Of a stretch of 7,267 bases of DNA, positions 6,239 to 7,267 are shown one piece after another; the first letter of the stretch is position 1; each line of letters starts with the position of its first letter. A program made the translations under genes and the position numbers. Under the pieces are notes generated by a model, which made no database searches, was not told the origin of the DNA, and saw nothing but the letters and a program-made list of their open reading frames with translations. The stretch is from Terriglobales bacterium (GTDB lineage: Bacteria > Acidobacteriota > Terriglobia > Terriglobales > Acidobacteriaceae): NCBI GenBank assembly GCA_015655365.1, contig JAATFE010000254.1:1-7267 (forward strand). The letters are read 5' to 3'.

Positions 6239-6969
6239 GTGCAGACGAAAGACCTTTGCGCTCGATTGAGCCGGCCCGGAAGATCATTGTCGCTATCGAT
6301 GGACCGTCCGGGGCGGGCAAGAGCACGGTTGCACGGGAACTAGCCCAGCATTTTGGGCTGCTGAACCTGGAGACGGGCGCGATGTATCGCGCCTTCGCCC
6401 TGAAGGCGCTGCGCGCCGCTCTCGCTTTGGATGAGAGCAGTGGCTTGGAAGAGCTTGCCGCACAGACCTCGATCCGCCTGGAACCGGGCGACGATGGCAA
6501 TCGCGTTCTGCTGGACGGCGAAGATGTCACCGGCATGATCCGCAACCAAATGGTGACGGATGCTGCTTCTCGGGTGAGCGTGTTTCCCGCCATTCGCACC
6601 TGGATGGTGGCCCTGCAACAGCAACTGGGCGCTGAGGGCGGAGTGGTGATGGAAGGCCGGGACATTGGCACCGTCGTCTTTCCTCATGCCGAGGTGAAGA
6701 TCTTTCTGGATGCGGCCCCGGAGGTGCGGGGGATTCGCCGCTTCGACCAGCTCGGTCCCAAGCCGGCGGCCCAGGCGGAGGCCGTGATCCGCGACTTGCG
6801 CGCCCGCGACGAACGGGACCGCAGCCGCGCCGAGTCGCCCCTCAAGGCCGCTGCGGATGCCGTTCTGCTGGATTCTACCCACCTGACACTGGAAGAGACC
6901 GTGCAAGCGGCCGAGGCCATTGTGTCGGCCAAGCTGGAGCAGCTTAGAGCATTTTCGGAATACATATAG
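6235..6969 (+). CDS. cmk: Cytidylate kinase (CMP/dCMP kinase)
   Basis: Cmk transfers phosphate from ATP to CMP or dCMP in the cytoplasm, feeding pyrimidine nucleotides into RNA, DNA and CDP-lipid synthesis. The 244-residue product shows all family marks: the P-loop GPSGAGKST (23-31), TGAMYRA (47-53), DGEDVTGMIR (94-103), EGRDIGTVVFP (140-150), RDERDRSRAESPL (191-203; lid and CMP-binding arginines) and the LDST motif (212-215). ATG at 6235 overlaps the previous stop (ATGA) and has no clear Shine-Dalgarno, so it probably depends on coupling. An alternative frame extension to 6019 only reads through the preceding gene and is rejected. The last seven codons (R238-I244) and the stop lie inside a TA-flanked inverted repeat, so the C-terminus appears to have been rewritten by an insertion. 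All catalytic motifs precede it, so activity should be kept. Confidence 0.96.
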   Translation: MSADERPLRSIEPARKIIVAIDGPSGAGKSTVARELAQHFGLLNLETGAMYRAFALKALRAALALDESSGLEELAAQTSIRLEPGDDGNRVLLDGEDVTGMIRNQMVTDAASRVSVFPAIRTWMVALQQQLGAEGGVVMEGRDIGTVVFPHAEVKIFLDAAPEVRGIRRFDQLGPKPAAQAEAVIRDLRARDERDRSRAESPLKAAADAVLLDSTHLTLEETVQAAEAIVSAKLEQLRAFSEYI

Positions 6970-7061
6970 ACTTTTTAAGGGGCGTGCAAGGTGCCTTTTT
7001 CTTGAGGAAAAAGGCACTTAATCGTGTGCTTTCGGTCTACAGCAATTCCGAAAATGCTATA
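6945..7061. mobile_element. MITE-like inverted-repeat element overlapping the cmk 3' end
   Basis: AGCATTTTCGGAAT (6948-6961) is perfectly complementary to ATTCCGAAAATGCT (7045-7058). Extended to 28-nt arms (6942-6969 and 7037-7064), 20 positions match. TA dinucleotides stand just outside both arms (6945-6946 and 7060-7061), as expected for IS630/Tc1-type target duplication; with so short a site this may be chance. The core holds an 11-bp hairpin (6991-7017). No transposase is encoded in the roughly 117 bp, so it would be non-autonomous. The cmk stop codon lies in the left arm. The alternative is a REP-type repeat or a bidirectional RNA structure. Confidence 0.5.
6991..7017. repeat. Strong hairpin in the core of the element
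   Basis: GTGCCTTTTTC (6991-7001) and GAAAAAGGCAC (7007-7017) pair perfectly over 11 bp around the loop TTGAG. It lies 22 nt after the cmk stop and could protect or end the mRNA. No T-run follows on either strand, so it is not a standard intrinsic terminator. Confidence 0.65.
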
Positions 7062-7134
7062 GCGCACGTTGCTGATCTGCGCCAAGGATGATGACCTGCT
7101 TCGGCAAGGCGGTGCATGGAGCGATGCTGAGGAA

Positions 7135-7267
7135 GTGTTGCGGCACGCCTGTCCGCGCGGCGGGGAAAGGCGATCGGCTCTTAGTTGTAAGGAAATCACC
7201 TGCAATCACTGCCACCAGCCCGTTGATGCAGCTAACTGCTCCTGCCCCGCCTGCGGCTTGCCTCTAC
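7135..7267 (+). CDS. Zinc-ribbon protein, partial (runs off window end), start uncertain
   Basis: From 7201 the frame reads CNHCHQPVDAANCSCPACG, a CxxC pair, ten residues, then CPAC: a classic treble-clef/zinc-ribbon metal site of the kind found at the N-terminus of many small membrane or regulatory proteins. The frame is open from 7063 to the end of the window, but it has no ATG before the ribbon. GTG at 7135 is given as a nominal start; TTG at 7069 or 7138 are alternatives. A TAAGGA site (7188-7193) sits right before the ribbon, which would fit a start near 7195-7201, yet the codons there are ATC and ACC. The residues before the ribbon look random, so the true start may be at or near 7195. 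The function cannot be given without the rest of the protein. Confidence 0.45.
   Translation, partial: MLRHACPRGGERRSALSCKEITCNHCHQPVDAANCSCPACGLPL

Noticed and set aside
6991..7020. Intrinsic terminator for cmk
   Set aside because: The stem is strong, but no T-run follows on either strand, so it is listed only as a hairpin.
6975..7205. Antisense open frame of 76 codons
   Set aside because: It crosses the inverted-repeat element and its hairpin, with no recognisable protein or ribosome site.
7088..7267. ATG-initiated open frame running off the end in another frame
   Set aside because: It overlaps the zinc-ribbon frame, whose spaced cysteine pairs are far stronger evidence; the product here has no motif.

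Overview
The window looks like a chromosomal segment of a moderately GC-rich bacterium, most likely an acidobacterium (Terriglobia). That placement is an inference from protein flavour and from the abundance of small hairpin repeats between genes; no rRNA or other taxonomic marker is present. All supported genes are on the + strand.

Layout. Positions 1-448 hold no convincing gene but are rich in inverted repeats: a nested, two-stem element at 69-136, a perfect 8-bp dyad at 248-275, and promoter-like AT-rich boxes at about 288-306. A two-gene unit follows. It pairs a 66-residue unknown protein (449-649) with a membrane sensor built as TM, Cache domain, TM, HAMP (660-1826) that stops just after HAMP and so has no output domain. 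A spacer with a perfect hairpin leads to a 73-residue single-pass membrane protein (2061-2282), closed by a strong intrinsic terminator with a UUCG loop (2306-2337). The next spacer carries a composite of three short hairpins (2408-2488).

The second half is a probable operon. mutL (2598-4664) encodes the endonuclease-type mismatch-repair protein. Next comes a 497-residue protein (4745-6238) whose front part resembles AlkZ/YcaQ-related winged-helix proteins and whose back part is a long, basic, disordered tail. Last is cmk (6235-6969), cytidylate kinase, whose start overlaps the preceding stop by ATGA. A short inverted-repeat element (6945-7061), TA-flanked and MITE-like, overlaps the 3' end of cmk and supplies its last seven codons and stop. 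The window ends inside a zinc-ribbon coding sequence whose start is unclear.

How the genes may work together: mutL and perhaps the AlkZ-like gene concern DNA repair, while cmk supplies CDP/dCDP for nucleotide pools. The Cache-HAMP unit is a signalling module that must pass its signal to a partner, either the co-encoded small protein or one encoded elsewhere. No CRISPR array, tRNA, rRNA, transposase or phage gene was seen. The best candidates for something undescribed are the headless sensor with its small partner, the tailed AlkZ-like protein between mutL and cmk, and the repeat element fused to cmk.
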